A DNA stretch of 64,000 nt from JAAYUD01 sp041907665 (GCA_041907665.1 JAYRGW010000015.1:1-64000), one strand, 5' to 3'. Shown: positions 36,367-46,235, counted from the stretch's first letter. The notes: a model not told the origin generated them from the letters alone. Numbers and translations are program-made.

Positions 36367-37875
36367 ATGAAAAAGTTTATTAATTCTATATTTTGGATGC
36401 TGTGCGCTATTGTAGCATTAACCTCTTGCAGTGCAGAAGACGGAGATACCGGACATAGTCTCGGCAATATCGCTTCGATTACTGCCAGTCAGATAACCTT
36501 TAGCCAGACACCATCGCCAACAAGCGCTAACGTTATAACCTTTGCAAATACAACCAAGATAAATGGAGTTTATTCCGTGAAATGGGACCTAGGCAATGGT
36601 ACAACAGGAAATACATCAAGTATTACAGGGCAGTATCCTCTTGCCGGTAGTTATAATGTTACACTCACTATTACGACTGCTGACGGAGTCAGCGCTTCAA
36701 AGACAGAAGTTCTAACTCTGAGTACCAATGACTATAATTTGATCAGCACCCCTAATTATGTACATCTGACGGGAAGTCAAACCACAGAAAAAAGTAGAAC
36801 TTGGGTACTAGACCAATATAATAATTATGCCGCACGAATAGCTAACGCTACAGGGTTAGCTATTAGCGGGCACGAGGGTTTAGGACCGGAAGGCAGTTAT
36901 GGACAATCTTGGTGGGCTGCAAAAGCCGATGAGAAGAATACTTGGACGCTCTATGCACATAAATTCACTTTTTCTCTTGACGGACTGAAAGTACATATCG
37001 CCAATCAAGGAACAGGCTATGGGCGAAAAGCTTGTGCTACAGCAGGAGGATTTGCAGTATCTTCAACAAGTGGCGACGATTGCCTGTTCAGCTATTCTGG
37101 AGGTGATTATACATTCTCGCCACTTAACGAAACCGGCAAATATCCTTCATTCACTCTATCGGGTAATGCATTTTTAGGATATTATTGTGGATCACAGAAG
37201 TATGAGATTCTCTATCTGGATGATGAATGCATGGCTCTACGTGTAGATGATACGATTGAAGGGCAAGATTGGGTATTCGTTTACTGCCGTGACGATTTAA
37301 ATGTTGCAACTCCTAAAATAGTCAAAAAGCCCCAAGAAGTACCTTTGAGTGAAAACTTTGAATCGGGGACACTAACCGTACCTTTCGTCAGTCAGGATAT
37401 GGGTGCTCGTACAGGTATCACTGATAATATTGCTCCGAGTGATCCCAACAATACATCGTCCAAAGTATTTCGTTATCAGAAATCAACCTCGTTTTATAGC
37501 AACATCTATTTTGTAGCTCCAACATATAAGTTCGATTTATCGAAACAGAATAAAATTACGCTAAAAGTATTTATTCCTTCGTTTAATGACTACACTTCGG
37601 ATTGGACAGTAGCAGGAGATTGGATTACCAATAAAAAGCTACAAAACAAAGTAGCTGTAAAACTACAAAACACCGATGATGGAGACAACGCTTGGCAGAC
37701 ACAAACTGAAATAGACAAAACAGATATACCATTTAACACATGGGTAACACTCACCTTCGACTTTAGCAATGTGGCACAAAATGCGAATTATGACAAAATT
37801 GTTATTCAATTAGGTGGTGAAGGTCATGCAGGACAAGGTATATTCTATCTTGACGATTTCTCCTTTTCTGAATAA
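36367..37875 (+). CDS. PKD-domain surface lipoprotein, probable glycan-binding protein
   Basis: From the ATG at 36367 (an upstream in-frame ATG at 36337 overlaps SusD and breaks the signal) it has 502 residues, a signal peptide with lipobox ALTSC, a PKD-like domain (about 35-120, VKWDLGNGTTGN), a central beta-rich region (about 130-325) and a C-terminal carbohydrate-binding-like beta-sandwich (about 340-500, ending FYLDDFSFSE). The position directly after SusD is where surface glycan-binding proteins are encoded in Bacteroides PULs. It carries no catalytic motif that I can see. Confidence 0.75.
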   Translation: MKKFINSIFWMLCAIVALTSCSAEDGDTGHSLGNIASITASQITFSQTPSPTSANVITFANTTKINGVYSVKWDLGNGTTGNTSSITGQYPLAGSYNVTLTITTADGVSASKTEVLTLSTNDYNLISTPNYVHLTGSQTTEKSRTWVLDQYNNYAARIANATGLAISGHEGLGPEGSYGQSWWAAKADEKNTWTLYAHKFTFSLDGLKVHIANQGTGYGRKACATAGGFAVSSTSGDDCLFSYSGGDYTFSPLNETGKYPSFTLSGNAFLGYYCGSQKYEILYLDDECMALRVDDTIEGQDWVFVYCRDDLNVATPKIVKKPQEVPLSENFESGTLTVPFVSQDMGARTGITDNIAPSDPNNTSSKVFRYQKSTSFYSNIYFVAPTYKFDLSKQNKITLKVFIPSFNDYTSDWTVAGDWITNKKLQNKVAVKLQNTDDGDNAWQTQTEIDKTDIPFNTWVTLTFDFSNVAQNANYDKIVIQLGGEGHAGQGIFYLDDFSFSE

Positions 37876-37886
37876 TGATATAACAT

Positions 37887-39005
37887 ATGAATAAGTACCA
37901 AATGATAAATACTTGGCTACTGTCTCTGGTTTTATTTACCGGATGCGGGAGTTCCAATTCGGACAACGGAGGGGGTACCCCCCCCTCCCCTTCCGAGGCG
38001 GGAAGTGTTACACTATCCCAACCTTCTTTATCTCTAACAGCTGATGCTACCAATAATTTTGCAATAATAGTAACGTCAGACGACGATTGGAATGTTACAT
38101 CGGACCAGACGTGGTGTACAGCCTCTCCCACAAACGGACATAATGGGCAAACCTCATTGAAAATAACTACACTATCCAATAAAACAGGTAGCGAGCGAAC
38201 AGCAACTCTCTCTTTCTATATAAAAGAGACAAAAAAAGCAATACTCACTGTTAAGCAAGCAACACTTCCAGCAGAAAATTATGTACCAAGTGGATATAAT
38301 CTAGTATGGTCTGATGAATTTAATACAGCTCGGCAGAGTGATGGGAAACCAAGTTTACCAAACTCAACAGATTGGAGCTACGAAACAGGCAATGGTGGTT
38401 GGGGAAATCATGAGTTAGAGAATTACATTGCAGCATATTCAGGCAAAGATACTTGTGCTATAGTTTCTGATGGGACACTCAAGATAATTGCTAAAAAGGT
38501 GGGGACACAAGTACTCTCTATCCGTATGAATACACAAAAGAGCTGGACATACGGATACTTTGAAGCGCGACTTAAGCTACCTACTGGAAAAGGTACTTGG
38601 CCAGCTTTCTGGATGATGCCTAAGAACTTCACCTCTTGGCCGGGCGATGGCGAAGTAGATATTATGGAAGAAGTAGGATACCATCCTAACTACGTATCAT
38701 CAAGTATTCATTGTACAACATATAATAAGACAGCAGAGAACTATTGTGCAACCGCACAGTCGGATTTTCATATCTATGGATGTTTGTGGACAGCAGATGA
38801 TATCAAGTTCTATGTTGACGGAGTTAATACACTTACATTTCCAAACGATAATACGGGTAACAAAAGTACTTGGCCTTTCAATGCTCCTTTCTACCTAAAG
38901 CTAAATTTAGCATGGGGTGGAGATTGGGGCGGCGCCCAAGGAGTAGACGAATCGATATTGCCCGCTACTTACGAAATTGATTATGTGAGAGTTTATCAAA
39001 AATAA
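37887..39005 (+). CDS. BACON-GH16 endo-beta-glucanase lipoprotein
   Basis: A 372-residue lipoprotein with lipobox FTGC, a Gly/Pro linker, a BACON domain (about 32-125) and a GH16 catalytic domain (about 133-372) with the active-site signature GEVDIMEE near residues 256-263, where the first Glu is the nucleophile and the last the acid/base. GH16 enzymes with this signature cut beta-1,3 or mixed beta-1,3/1,4 glucans such as laminarin or lichenan with retention. Surface location would generate oligosaccharides for SusCD. The linker is encoded partly by an eight-C run. It starts 11 bp after the PKD gene. Confidence 0.92.
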   Translation: MNKYQMINTWLLSLVLFTGCGSSNSDNGGGTPPSPSEAGSVTLSQPSLSLTADATNNFAIIVTSDDDWNVTSDQTWCTASPTNGHNGQTSLKITTLSNKTGSERTATLSFYIKETKKAILTVKQATLPAENYVPSGYNLVWSDEFNTARQSDGKPSLPNSTDWSYETGNGGWGNHELENYIAAYSGKDTCAIVSDGTLKIIAKKVGTQVLSIRMNTQKSWTYGYFEARLKLPTGKGTWPAFWMMPKNFTSWPGDGEVDIMEEVGYHPNYVSSSIHCTTYNKTAENYCATAQSDFHIYGCLWTADDIKFYVDGVNTLTFPNDNTGNKSTWPFNAPFYLKLNLAWGGDWGGAQGVDESILPATYEIDYVRVYQK

Positions 39006-39020
39006 CAGGCTTCAATAGGT

Positions 39021-39082
39021 AAGAAGGTGCATCAAAGGTTTCATAACTCTAGAGCAATCAACATGATGCATCTTCTTTTTAA
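39021..39082 (+). terminator. Terminator-like hairpin between GH16 and GH5 genes
   Basis: AAGAAGGTGCATCA (39021-39034) pairs with TGATGCATCTTCTT (39064-39077) with one G-T pair, followed by T residues. It would reduce or end transcription before the GH5 gene. Confidence 0.65.
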
Positions 39083-39114
39083 AGAAACATCAATCTACAA
39101 TCAGGATTTGTAAT

Positions 39115-40356
39115 ATGAAAAAATTTTATTTTATATGTCTCATACTTATCATCTCGTTAGGTGTTAATGCACAAAAAGTATTGAACAAGACTTATTCGAA
39201 GAGTGAATTCATATATACCAAGGGACCGAATCTTTTTTCTCCAAATGGTAAAAAGTTCTTCATTATGGGAACCAACCTTGGGAATTGGCTAAACCCAGAA
39301 GGCTATATGTTCAAATTTACCAAAACCAACTCTGCTCATTTCATCAACGAAATGTTTTGTCAAATGGTAGGACCTGATTTCATAGCACTATTCTGGAAAT
39401 CTTTTAAAGATAACTATATTACACGAGAAGATATTCGGTTCATCAAGAGTACAGGTGCTAATACAATCCGGTTGCCTTTCCATTATAAACTCTTCACGGA
39501 CCAAGATTACATGGGACTAACTTCTCAGCAAGATGGATTTGCAAGAATAGACAAATTGGTAGGTTGGTGCAAAGAGTTTGGGCTACATCTTATATTAGAC
39601 ATGCACGATGCCCCCGGAGGACAGACTGGAGATAATATTGATGACAGTTATGGCTACCCATGGTTATTTGAAAGCTCCCAAAGCCAACAACTATTTTGCA
39701 ATATATGGCAGCGCATTGCCAAACACTACAAAAACGAACCCACAATATTAGGTTATGAACTGCTCAATGAGCCGATACCACATTATCTAACAAACAAAGA
39801 GACATTAAACGCAAAGTTAGAATCTATTTACAAGATGGCAACCGCCGCCATACGCAAAGAAGATAAAAACCATATTATATTAATTGGCGGAGCACAATGG
39901 AATAGTAATTTCAAACCTTTTAAGGATTCTACATTTGACAATAAACTAATATACACCTGCCATCGCTATGGTGGAGAACCAACAAAGGCAGCCATTCAGG
40001 ACTTTATAAATTTCAGAGACAGTGTTAATCTTCCGATGTATATGGGAGAAATAGGACACAATACAGAAACATGGATGAAGGCTTTTTGTAAGGTAATGAA
40101 AGAAAACAATATAGGATATACTTTCTGGCCATACAAACTAATGGGAGAACAATGTTTTGTAGGAATCAAAGAGCCTGCCGATTGGAATATGGTTACGACC
40201 TTTTCTGAATCGCAACGAGACACCTACGAAAACATCCGCAACAATCGTCCTAAGCAAGCTGTCGCTCGAAAGGCTATGAACGATTTCATAGAAGCTTGCA
40301 AACTTAAGAACTGCACTATACAAAATGAATATATCAATGCATTACAAATGAAATAG
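39115..40356 (+). CDS. Glycoside hydrolase family 5 enzyme
   Basis: A 413-residue exported enzyme with a type I signal (about 1-20, ending VNAQ). The (beta/alpha)8 barrel has the GH5 acid/base Glu in YELLNEP (near residue 219) and the nucleophile Glu in MGEIG (near 312), plus IRLPFHYK and LDMHDAPGGQ. The GTNLGNWL start resembles exo-beta-1,3-glucanase-like members, but the subfamily cannot be assigned here. With GH16 it suggests breakdown of a beta-glucan: GH16 outside, GH5 in the periplasm. It is separated from GH16 by a terminator-like hairpin. Confidence 0.88.
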   Translation: MKKFYFICLILIISLGVNAQKVLNKTYSKSEFIYTKGPNLFSPNGKKFFIMGTNLGNWLNPEGYMFKFTKTNSAHFINEMFCQMVGPDFIALFWKSFKDNYITREDIRFIKSTGANTIRLPFHYKLFTDQDYMGLTSQQDGFARIDKLVGWCKEFGLHLILDMHDAPGGQTGDNIDDSYGYPWLFESSQSQQLFCNIWQRIAKHYKNEPTILGYELLNEPIPHYLTNKETLNAKLESIYKMATAAIRKEDKNHIILIGGAQWNSNFKPFKDSTFDNKLIYTCHRYGGEPTKAAIQDFINFRDSVNLPMYMGEIGHNTETWMKAFCKVMKENNIGYTFWPYKLMGEQCFVGIKEPADWNMVTTFSESQRDTYENIRNNRPKQAVARKAMNDFIEACKLKNCTIQNEYINALQMK

Positions 40357-40370
40357 ATCTATTCTAAAAA

Positions 40371-40412
40371 TAAATGGCGCCCGATTTGGTTTATCAAATC
40401 GGGCGCCATTTA
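40371..40412. terminator. Strong bidirectional terminator between GH5 and recQ
   Basis: A perfect 18-bp stem (40371-40388 with 40395-40412), six-base loop, GC-rich core GGCGCCCG, with T/A tracts outside. It ends the PUL and the convergent recQ gene. Confidence 0.9.
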
Positions 40413-40448
40413 TTTATCACCACTTTAAAGATCTAAATATAGAGAGCC

Positions 40449-42629
40449 TTAATTAGCCATTTCAGAGATGAATTTGATACGCACCAGTCGAATTTCTTCT
40501 TCAGTGAAATCATTACCCAATTCATCCATAGCATCGCTTATTTTATCTGTGGTTGATTCCTTAAAGTAATCATATATATCAAGCATATGATCTTCATCCA
40601 TTATCTCGTTCAAGAAATAATCAATATTTAATTTAGTACCGGAATAAACAATCGCTTCTATTTCTTCAAGCAATTCATCAAACTCAATACCCTTGGACAT
40701 AGCGATATCGTCGAGTGCTACTTTACGATCTATCGACTGTATAATAGATACTTTTAGCTTTGATTTATTAGCAACAGTACGCACACGCAAATCTTCGGGG
40801 CGTTCTATTTCATTCTCTTCACAATGCTTCTTAATGAGTTCACAGAATTCACCTCCATATCTTTTTGCCTTACCCTGTCCAACTCCTGGTATATTTTGCA
40901 ATTCTTCAAGCGTTACAGGATATATGGTAGCCATTGACTCAAGAGATGGATCTTGGAAAATAACATAGGGAGGCACACCTAGATGCTTAGACATTTTCTT
41001 ACGCAAGTCCTTCAGCATGGAATAAAGAGTTGGGTCAACAGCACAACTACCACCTCCACGAGCTGGAGCCTCTTCCTCTGTTTCCTCAAAATCATTATCT
41101 TTAGTTATCTTAAACGAAACCGGCTTTTGCAAGAATTTTCTACCTTTATTCGTTACCTTCAGTATGCCGTAGTTTTCTACTTCTTTGCTAAGATATCCGG
41201 CAATAAGAGCTTGATGAATCACGGCATTCCATGTTTTATCTTCTTCGCCCATACCAGATCCGAAACATTCCAAATCGTCATGTAAATGAGCAGTAACTTC
41301 CGAAGTTTCACGACCTTGAAGAATATCGATCACATAATCAGCTTTAAAGTTTTCTTTCAAAGTAATAATAGCTTCTATAACAGTACAAAGCATTTCTTGA
41401 GCTTCAACCTGCTTCTTTGGATTCAAACAATTATCACAATTTCCACAATTCTCTTCATTGTATTCTTCACCAAAATAGTGAAGTAGCGTTTTACGACGAC
41501 ATACCGACGACTCCGCATAATTAGCTGTTTCAAGCAACAACTGTTTACCTATTTCCTGTTCTGAGACAGACTTACCTTGCATGAATTTTTCCAATTTCTG
41601 AATATCCTTATTAGAATAAAATGTTATACATTGACCTTCACCACCATCGCGCCCGGCACGACCAGTTTCCTGATAATACCCTTCCAAACTTTTGGGTATA
41701 TCATAATGTATAACAAAACGTACATCCGGCTTATCAATACCCATACCGAAAGCGATAGTCGCCACGATAACATTGATTTTCTCCATCAAGAAATCATCTT
41801 GAGTTTTACTGCGACTGGCAGCATCCATTCCTGCATGATAAGCTTGTGCACTAATACCATTAGCACGCAGAATAGCGGCCAATTCTTCAACCTTTTTACG
41901 ACTTAAACAATAAATTATACCGGATTTATCAGAATTATTACGAATAAACTTTATAATATCCTTATCTACATTGCTTGTTTTAGGGCGAACTTCATAATAC
42001 AAGTTAGGTCTGTTAAACGAAGACTTAAAAACCTTGGCATCGTTCATGCCTAAGTTTTTCTGAATATCATGTTGCACTTTAGGCGTAGCCGTAGCTGTCA
42101 ACGCGATAACAGGAGCTTTACCTATTTCATTTATTATAGGACGTATCCGACGATATTCCGGACGAAAATCATGTCCCCATTCGGAAATACAATGTGCTTC
42201 GTCAACAGCATAAAACGAAATTTCTACCGTCTTAAGAAATTCTACATATTCGTCTTTCGTCAATGACTCAGGAGCAACGTATAGTAGTTTTGTCTTTCCG
42301 CCACGGATATCTTCTTTTACCTGCTCAATAGCACCTTTATTAAGCGATGAATTGATAAAATGAGCCACACCATCTTCTTCACTGAAATTGCGCATAGCAT
42401 CAACTTGGTTCTTCATCAAGGCAATGAGCGGAGAAATTACAATTGCCGTACCATTCATCAACAAAGACGGTAATTGATAACACAACGATTTACCGCCTCC
42501 AGTAGGCATCAGCACAAACGTATCGTTTCCTTCCAGTAGATTCTCAATAATGGCCTCTTGATTACCTTTAAATTTATCAAATCCAAAATTTTTCTTTAAT
42601 TGTTCTAACAGTTGATTTTTCTCTGTCAT
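40449..42629 (-). CDS. recQ: ATP-dependent DNA helicase RecQ
   Basis: A 726-residue superfamily 2 helicase. It has Walker A PTGGGKSLCYQLP (about 39-51), the DEAH box AVDEAHCISEWGHDF (about 137), helicase motif VI QETGRAGRDG, the RQC zinc Cys set (C-x-x-x-...-CGNCDNC near 400) and an HRDC domain (about 530-605). A further C-terminal segment of about 110 residues makes it longer than E. coli RecQ (about 610). It unwinds 3'-5' in recombination and replication-fork repair. It has its own promoter box 64 bp upstream. Confidence 0.95.
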   Translation of the reverse strand: MTEKNQLLEQLKKNFGFDKFKGNQEAIIENLLEGNDTFVLMPTGGGKSLCYQLPSLLMNGTAIVISPLIALMKNQVDAMRNFSEEDGVAHFINSSLNKGAIEQVKEDIRGGKTKLLYVAPESLTKDEYVEFLKTVEISFYAVDEAHCISEWGHDFRPEYRRIRPIINEIGKAPVIALTATATPKVQHDIQKNLGMNDAKVFKSSFNRPNLYYEVRPKTSNVDKDIIKFIRNNSDKSGIIYCLSRKKVEELAAILRANGISAQAYHAGMDAASRSKTQDDFLMEKINVIVATIAFGMGIDKPDVRFVIHYDIPKSLEGYYQETGRAGRDGGEGQCITFYSNKDIQKLEKFMQGKSVSEQEIGKQLLLETANYAESSVCRRKTLLHYFGEEYNEENCGNCDNCLNPKKQVEAQEMLCTVIEAIITLKENFKADYVIDILQGRETSEVTAHLHDDLECFGSGMGEEDKTWNAVIHQALIAGYLSKEVENYGILKVTNKGRKFLQKPVSFKITKDNDFEETEEEAPARGGGSCAVDPTLYSMLKDLRKKMSKHLGVPPYVIFQDPSLESMATIYPVTLEELQNIPGVGQGKAKRYGGEFCELIKKHCEENEIERPEDLRVRTVANKSKLKVSIIQSIDRKVALDDIAMSKGIEFDELLEEIEAIVYSGTKLNIDYFLNEIMDEDHMLDIYDYFKESTTDKISDAMDELGNDFTEEEIRLVRIKFISEMAN

Positions 42630-42692
42630 ATTCTAATAACTTCTTTTACCCAATTCAAAATTTAAAGTCGATATATATAATACTATTAGAAA

Positions 42693-42700
42693 CAAAGTTA
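42693..42700 (-). promoter_or_regulatory. -7 box of recQ
   Basis: TAACTTTG on the minus strand matches TAnnTTTG and lies between the clpX terminator and the recQ start. Confidence 0.55.
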
Positions 42701-42750
42701 TAAACAACTTTGAATATAGCAAGCATATTTTAGAGAAATATTTTATAAAA

Positions 42751-42780
42751 AAAGAAGAACTCTTTTAAGTTCTTCCTTTT
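42751..42780 (-). terminator. Terminator downstream of clpX
   Basis: Minus-strand GAAGAACTT and AAGTTCTTC-type arms (within 42753-42775) are followed by a run of T, just after the clpX stop. Confidence 0.7.
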
Positions 42781-42786
42781 TCTGTT

Positions 42787-44034
42787 CTATTCGGTCAATT
42801 GCAAATGCCGTAAGTTGGCTTTTCCCAACTGTTTACGTGCATATTCAATCGTTACGTTATATGTCTTCTTTTTTTGCGAAGGGATTTCAAACATCACGTC
42901 CATCATAATTGTTTCTACAATAGAGCGCAATCCACGAGCTCCCAATTTATATTCTATCGCTTTATCGACAATAAATTCATAAACATCGTCGGCAAAAACC
43001 AATTTCACACCATCCATTTCGAACAGCTTGATATACTGTTTGATAATCGAGTTCTTCGGTTCGGTCAAAATACTACGCAATGCAGTTCTGTCCAAAGGAT
43101 TGAGATAAGTAAGCACAGGCAAACGTCCTATGATTTCAGGAATAAGTCCGAACGACTTCAAATCTTGTGGTGCAATGTATTGCATCATGTTATCCTTGTC
43201 TATCATCATCGCTTTACGATCCGCATTATAACCTACTACATGAGTATTGAGACGTTGCGCGATCTTCCTTTCGATACCATCAAAAGCTCCTCCACAAATA
43301 AAAAGGATGTTCTTAGTATTCACCGAAATCATCTTCTGATCGGGATGTTTACGTCCTCCCTGAGGTGGAACCAATACAACCGATCCTTCGAGTAATTTGA
43401 GCAATCCCTGCTGAACACCTTCGCCACTCACATCGCGAGTGATAGAAGGGTTATCGCCTTTACGAGCTATTTTATCAATCTCATCGATGAAGACAATACC
43501 CCGTTCTGCTTCGGGAACATTATAATCGGCAACCTGAAGCAAACGAGTCAGAATACTTTCAATATCTTCACCTACATAGCCGGCCTCAGTTAATACCGTA
43601 GCATCGACAATCGTAAATGGCACATGCAGCATCTTGGCAATGGTTCGAGCAAGCAATGTCTTACCCGTACCGGTACTGCCCACCATAACGATATTGGATT
43701 TCTCGATTTCAACCTCATCACCGTCGTTCTTTTGCAACAAACGTTTATAATGATTATAGACTGATACAGACAAATATCGTTTGGCATCTTCTTGCCCAAT
43801 GACATACTGGTCTAAAAAAGTTTTGATGTCTTTGGGTTTAGGAAGCGTATTCAAGTCCAACGCAGTAACATCAGCAGACGTTTTATTCTTGAACCCTAAT
43901 GCTCCTTGCGTTATATCATAAGCCTGCTGAGCACAATCTTCGCAGATAAAACCATTGAGTCCACTAATCATGAATCCAACTTCATCTTCTGTGCGCCCAC
44001 AAAAGCTACATCTATTTTTTTGTTTACCCGCCAT
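42787..44034 (-). CDS. clpX: ATP-dependent Clp protease ATP-binding subunit ClpX
   Basis: A 415-residue AAA+ unfoldase. The N-terminal zinc-binding domain has CSFC (C9, C12) and CEDC; Walker A is GSTGTGKTL (about 113-121), Walker B IVFIDEID and sensor 2 region GARGLRS. It unfolds tagged substrates and feeds them to ClpP, encoded 2 bp upstream. Length and order are normal for bacteria. Confidence 0.97.
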   Translation of the reverse strand: MAGKQKNRCSFCGRTEDEVGFMISGLNGFICEDCAQQAYDITQGALGFKNKTSADVTALDLNTLPKPKDIKTFLDQYVIGQEDAKRYLSVSVYNHYKRLLQKNDGDEVEIEKSNIVMVGSTGTGKTLLARTIAKMLHVPFTIVDATVLTEAGYVGEDIESILTRLLQVADYNVPEAERGIVFIDEIDKIARKGDNPSITRDVSGEGVQQGLLKLLEGSVVLVPPQGGRKHPDQKMISVNTKNILFICGGAFDGIERKIAQRLNTHVVGYNADRKAMMIDKDNMMQYIAPQDLKSFGLIPEIIGRLPVLTYLNPLDRTALRSILTEPKNSIIKQYIKLFEMDGVKLVFADDVYEFIVDKAIEYKLGARGLRSIVETIMMDVMFEIPSQKKKTYNVTIEYARKQLGKANLRHLQLTE

Positions 44035-44036
44035 CG

Positions 44037-44699
44037 TTATTTCTTTACCAGCACTTCATCAATCATTCCATAGTCTTTCGCCTCTTGAGCCGTCATCCAA
44101 TAATCACGATCCGAATCGGCCCACACTTTCTCAAAATCAGTATGAGAATGAGTAGCTATAATCGTATAAAGTTCTTTCTTCGTTTTTTGAATTTCACGAG
44201 CCGTAATCTCGATATCCGAAGCTTGTCCTTGCACACCACCCATCGGTTGATGAATCATGACACGCGAATGAGGTAGAGCCGAACGTTTTTTCTCCGAACC
44301 AGCCACAAGCAATACTGCTGCCATCGAAGCAGCCATACCTGTACAAATAGTAGCCACATCACTCGAGATAAATTGCATCGTGTCGTAAATACCAAGTCCT
44401 GCATAGACCGAACCACCAGGCGAATTTATATAAATAGATATGTCTTTACCTTGATCGACAGAATCCAGATAAAGTAGTTGAGCCTGCAATGTATTGGCCG
44501 TATAATCGTCTATTTGAGTACCCAAGAAGATGATGCGATCCATCATTAAGCGCGAGAAAACGTCTAGTTGTGTCACATTGAGTTGGCGTTCCTCCAAGAT
44601 ATAAGGATTCAAATAACCGTTTTGCGCTTTGATAACATCATCAAGTGCCATGCTACTCATCCCTAAATGCTTAGTTGCATATTTCCTAAAATCATCCAT
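44037..44699 (-). CDS. clpP: ATP-dependent Clp protease proteolytic subunit ClpP
   Basis: A 220-residue serine protease with nucleophile S125 in GMAASMAA and H150 in RVMIHQP. It forms the tetradecameric chamber of ClpXP, with clpX 2 bp downstream. The ATG lies about 24 bp after the T-run of a terminator-like hairpin, so its expression must come by read-through from tig or from a promoter overlapping that hairpin. Confidence 0.97.
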   Translation of the reverse strand: MDDFRKYATKHLGMSSMALDDVIKAQNGYLNPYILEERQLNVTQLDVFSRLMMDRIIFLGTQIDDYTANTLQAQLLYLDSVDQGKDISIYINSPGGSVYAGLGIYDTMQFISSDVATICTGMAASMAAVLLVAGSEKKRSALPHSRVMIHQPMGGVQGQASDIEITAREIQKTKKELYTIIATHSHTDFEKVWADSDRDYWMTAQEAKDYGMIDEVLVKK

Positions 44700-44719
44700 T
44701 TTGTTAATCCTTTCTTTTT

Positions 44720-44769
44720 AACAAAAAAGGCATAAGTACGTCATTGAGAGACTCCGCACCTATACCTTT
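44720..44769 (-). terminator. Terminator-like hairpin between tig and clpP
   Basis: On the minus strand AAAGGTATAGGT (44758-44769) pairs with ACTTATGCCTTT (44726-44737) with two G-T pairs, followed by T residues. It may act as an attenuator between trigger factor and ClpP. Confidence 0.6.
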
Positions 44770-44791
44770 CTTATAACTATTTATCGGAGTA

Positions 44792-46150
44792 TTACTTCTC
44801 TAACATTTTTTTAAATTCTTCGTCCGAAACAGTTTTGTTGTTCAGTGTGAGTTGCTCTTTGAAGATAGCCATCAACTTATCTTCTACCACACGGTCTACC
44901 ATTTCATTAACAGTTTCTTTCTTGGACATCATTTGTTGAACATAGCTCTTCAAAAGATCGGCAGGTACATTGGGCATCCCATATTGAGCAAACTGAGCAC
45001 GGGCAGTATTCTCGCACATTTTAGTAATGTCTTCGTTTTCTACCTTTATGTCATTAGCTTCTACCAACTGTTCTTTAATGAGTTGCCATTGAAGAGCCTT
45101 GATGCTATTATCGTAATTATCGTCAACAAATTTTTCATCCTTGTCTTTATTGTTCAAAAGCATAATTCTCTTCAACAACTTATCAGGATATTCGAGTTTG
45201 CCCAATTTCTTTTCGAACATTGCTTTTACATCAAGCAATAGTTTGTAATCACTATTTGGGATCAATTGGAGAGCGATATCTTCTTTCACTTTAGCACGAA
45301 AATCCTCTTCATTCTTCACTACATCCTTACCATAAACAGAATCAAACAATTTCTCGTCTATTTCTCCCGGCACGAAGCGAGTGATTTCTTTTATTTCGTA
45401 AGAGAAATCCGATTTCATATCAGCTATTTCTTCTTTCTTCTTTTTCAAGAGAGAAGCTATTTCTACCTCATTATTATCATAAGCCTTTCTCGGATTGAAA
45501 TTAACTTTAGAGCCAACTTTAACGCCCTCAAAAAGTTTTTTGTCATCGTCGCTGTGCATATATTCGGGCATCATCACTGCATCTTCTACCGTGATGCCAT
45601 CTTCTTTTGCCGCACCTTTCTCATCTAGTTCTACAAGAAGACCCTTCAGCATATCTTTTCCTTCGAAAGACTCAACTTGCTTGTGTTCTCCCAGGCGGTT
45701 ACGATACATTCCTATTTGGTCGTCGACCATTTTATCGCTTACCTCGATTGTATAATAATCTACTTTATCTTTCTTAGAAATTTCTGCTTTAAAATCAGGA
45801 GAAAGAGCGATATCGAACACAAATTCGAAGTCATCCATTGTATCGAAATCTATAGGCTGCTGTTTTTCCTCATCCGACAAAGGCTCTCCTAAAGTTTTCA
45901 GATTGTTTTCTTTGATATAATCGTAAATTTTCTGACTGAGAATTTTGTTGATCTCTTCCGACTTAACGGCTGCGCCATACATCTTAGTCACCAATCCCAG
46001 TGGAACCATTCCTTTACGGAATCCGTTCATTTGCACTTTCTGGCGGTAGTTCTTCAACGATTTATCAACTTCATTCTGATAATCGGCTTTCTCAAGCTTT
46101 ATTGTAAGCAGTCCGCTTACGGCATCAATGTTTTGAAATGTAATGTCCAT
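44792..46150 (-). CDS. tig: Trigger factor (ribosome-associated chaperone)
   Basis: A 452-residue protein from the ATG at 46148-46150; an upstream TTG would add three residues and is less likely. The N-terminal ribosome-binding domain ends near residue 140 with FRKGMVP as its signature loop; a PPIase-like middle region (about 150-235) is poorly conserved in Bacteroidetes, and the helical C-terminal arms complete the chaperone. It folds nascent chains at the ribosome exit. Genomic coupling to clpPX is typical. Confidence 0.92.
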   Translation of the reverse strand: MDITFQNIDAVSGLLTIKLEKADYQNEVDKSLKNYRQKVQMNGFRKGMVPLGLVTKMYGAAVKSEEINKILSQKIYDYIKENNLKTLGEPLSDEEKQQPIDFDTMDDFEFVFDIALSPDFKAEISKKDKVDYYTIEVSDKMVDDQIGMYRNRLGEHKQVESFEGKDMLKGLLVELDEKGAAKEDGITVEDAVMMPEYMHSDDDKKLFEGVKVGSKVNFNPRKAYDNNEVEIASLLKKKKEEIADMKSDFSYEIKEITRFVPGEIDEKLFDSVYGKDVVKNEEDFRAKVKEDIALQLIPNSDYKLLLDVKAMFEKKLGKLEYPDKLLKRIMLLNNKDKDEKFVDDNYDNSIKALQWQLIKEQLVEANDIKVENEDITKMCENTARAQFAQYGMPNVPADLLKSYVQQMMSKKETVNEMVDRVVEDKLMAIFKEQLTLNNKTVSDEEFKKMLEK

Positions 46151-46204
46151 TCTTGACAACTATTTATTTGATTTATAAATCTAACCAATTGCATTTTAAG
46201 CGGA

Positions 46205-46235
46205 CAAAATTAGTGCTAATCTTTCAAATAACAAA
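46205..46235 (-). promoter_or_regulatory. Promoter of tig
   Basis: The minus strand shows TTTG (46232-46235), a 19-bp spacer, then TAATTTTG (46205-46212). This is a full match to the Bacteroides -33/-7 layout. Confidence 0.7.

Noticed and set aside
46151..46159. TTG start adding three residues to trigger factor
   Set aside because: A normal ATG follows at the position expected for the family.
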